A stretch of DNA of 64,000 bases from Eriocheir sinensis (taxonomy: Eukaryota; Arthropoda; Malacostraca; Decapoda; Varunidae): NCBI RefSeq assembly GCF_024679095.1, contig NC_066571.1, positions 1,152,440-1,216,439 on the forward strand. Reading direction: 5' to 3'. This document shows, in pieces, positions 63,400-64,000 of the stretch (position 1 is its first letter; each line of letters begins with the position of its first letter). The position numbers and the translations under genes were made by a program. The notes under the pieces are model-generated. The model saw only the letters and a list, made by a program, of their open reading frames with translations. It searched no databases and was not told the origin of the DNA.

Positions 63400-64000
63400 T
63401 TTGCCATTTGGCTCCTTTTTTTGCCACTGTCAGGTTTATCTTTGTCCGCATACCTCCCTTCACTCCTTCCAGCACTTGTAGAGAGCTTTAACGCCATATT
63501 GAACTAAGTAGATGGCAGGGGGCTATACTGGCAGGAATGATAGGTGGCACTCAACAAGATGTCACATGCAGCAGAGGTCATCACTCACGACTGCTCCATC
63601 AGCTGGCTCAACAACATCAACATGGCAGCCAAGCAACTGAAAACTGAGATCATAAATGTATATCACTGAAAGTCTTTTGTCAAGGAAATACAGCAGTAAT
63701 AGTTAACATGCATTTACTATTGGGAAACACTTGTCAAATGCAGGACTGTGGTCTCCAAATCCACTTTACTATTTGCTGGGGAGAGAATATGGTTCCCAAA
63801 TGAAAATCAGGGTAGCGAATGATTGGTGTCACCAAATGTGAATCCACCAAATCCAAACACACCAAATGTGAGACTTTACTGTTTCAATGTCACACAAAAA
63901 ACATTCTTGCTAATAAAGAGTTTTCAGGTACCAATTAGATGTTGGTGAGGCCCTGCTGTATGGAACAATAGCATACTGCTTTGCTTAGGTAGGATCTGTA
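63400..64000. other. No gene recognised
   Basis: Ordinary sequence. 63815-63875 (CACCAAATGTGAGACTTTACTG) is like a pogo terminus reversed but lacks a TA next to it. Other families may extend past the window edge. Confidence 0.4.

Overview
This is eukaryotic DNA made almost entirely of repeats. I found no intact host gene. I infer an arthropod, most likely a decapod crustacean such as a crab. The grounds are a TTAGG-type telomeric array, very many (GA/CT)n and (TA)n microsatellites, several LINE lineages, and cut-and-paste transposons of the hAT, Merlin, piggyBac, pogo/Tigger-like, PIF/Harbinger and possible Mutator-like groups. The species itself is not provable from the sequence. Introns, GT-AG splice signals and the absence of operon structure exclude a prokaryote.

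1-13 kb: decayed LINE reverse transcriptase fragments, a Ser-tRNA-like SINE, a 3.3-kb C-rich minisatellite, a 13-base assembly gap, a decayed hAT element, a minus-strand LINE (LINE-A copy 1), a ~175-bp satellite-like array and a 28-bp minisatellite. 13.2-14.5 kb: a Merlin-type DNA transposon with long terminal inverted repeats. Its transposase frame is split by a GT-AG intron made almost wholly of TTAGG telomeric repeat, and the DDE core is internally deleted. 15-18.7 kb: a composite of GGTACC-rich hAT-like ends, a ~735-bp palindrome and a young CR1-like LINE (LINE-B).

19-27 kb: a possible Mutator-like element (E1) carrying a MITE with an 8-bp target duplication, then a four-level nest: piggyBac, containing a pogo-like element, containing two more pogo-like elements, one of which holds a 1.5-kb palindrome. 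27-37 kb: SINEs (one folded into a 43-bp-arm hairpin), pogo-like ends, a 57-bp minisatellite, a piggyBac MITE, a C2H2 zinc-finger array (the best candidate for a host gene, but frame-disrupted), and LINE C-termini. 37-44 kb: a pogo-like element with 51-bp internal tandem repeats, a P-like transposase tail, a Myb/SANT-like N-terminus, and Harbinger transposase fragments in two near-identical inverted arms. 44-51 kb: LINE-A copy 2 broken by a half MITE, a second possible Mutator-like element (E2) inverted relative to E1, and a second piggyBac MITE.

51-57 kb: a near full-length two-ORF LINE (LINE-D: PHD finger, coiled coil, RNA-binding domain; then endonuclease and reverse transcriptase) inserted inside an older minus-strand LINE (LINE-C). 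57-64 kb: repeat copies, palindrome-rich ends, a truncated SINE, a hAT transposase C-terminal half, a piggyBac MITE and a 32/64-bp minisatellite that seems to have grown from a pogo-like terminal repeat.

The window reads as a chronology of insertions into insertions, and the nesting gives relative ages. Cis evidence (target duplications, terminal repeats, one empty-site comparison, splice signals) supports the main calls. Family names rest on motif reading, without a database search.
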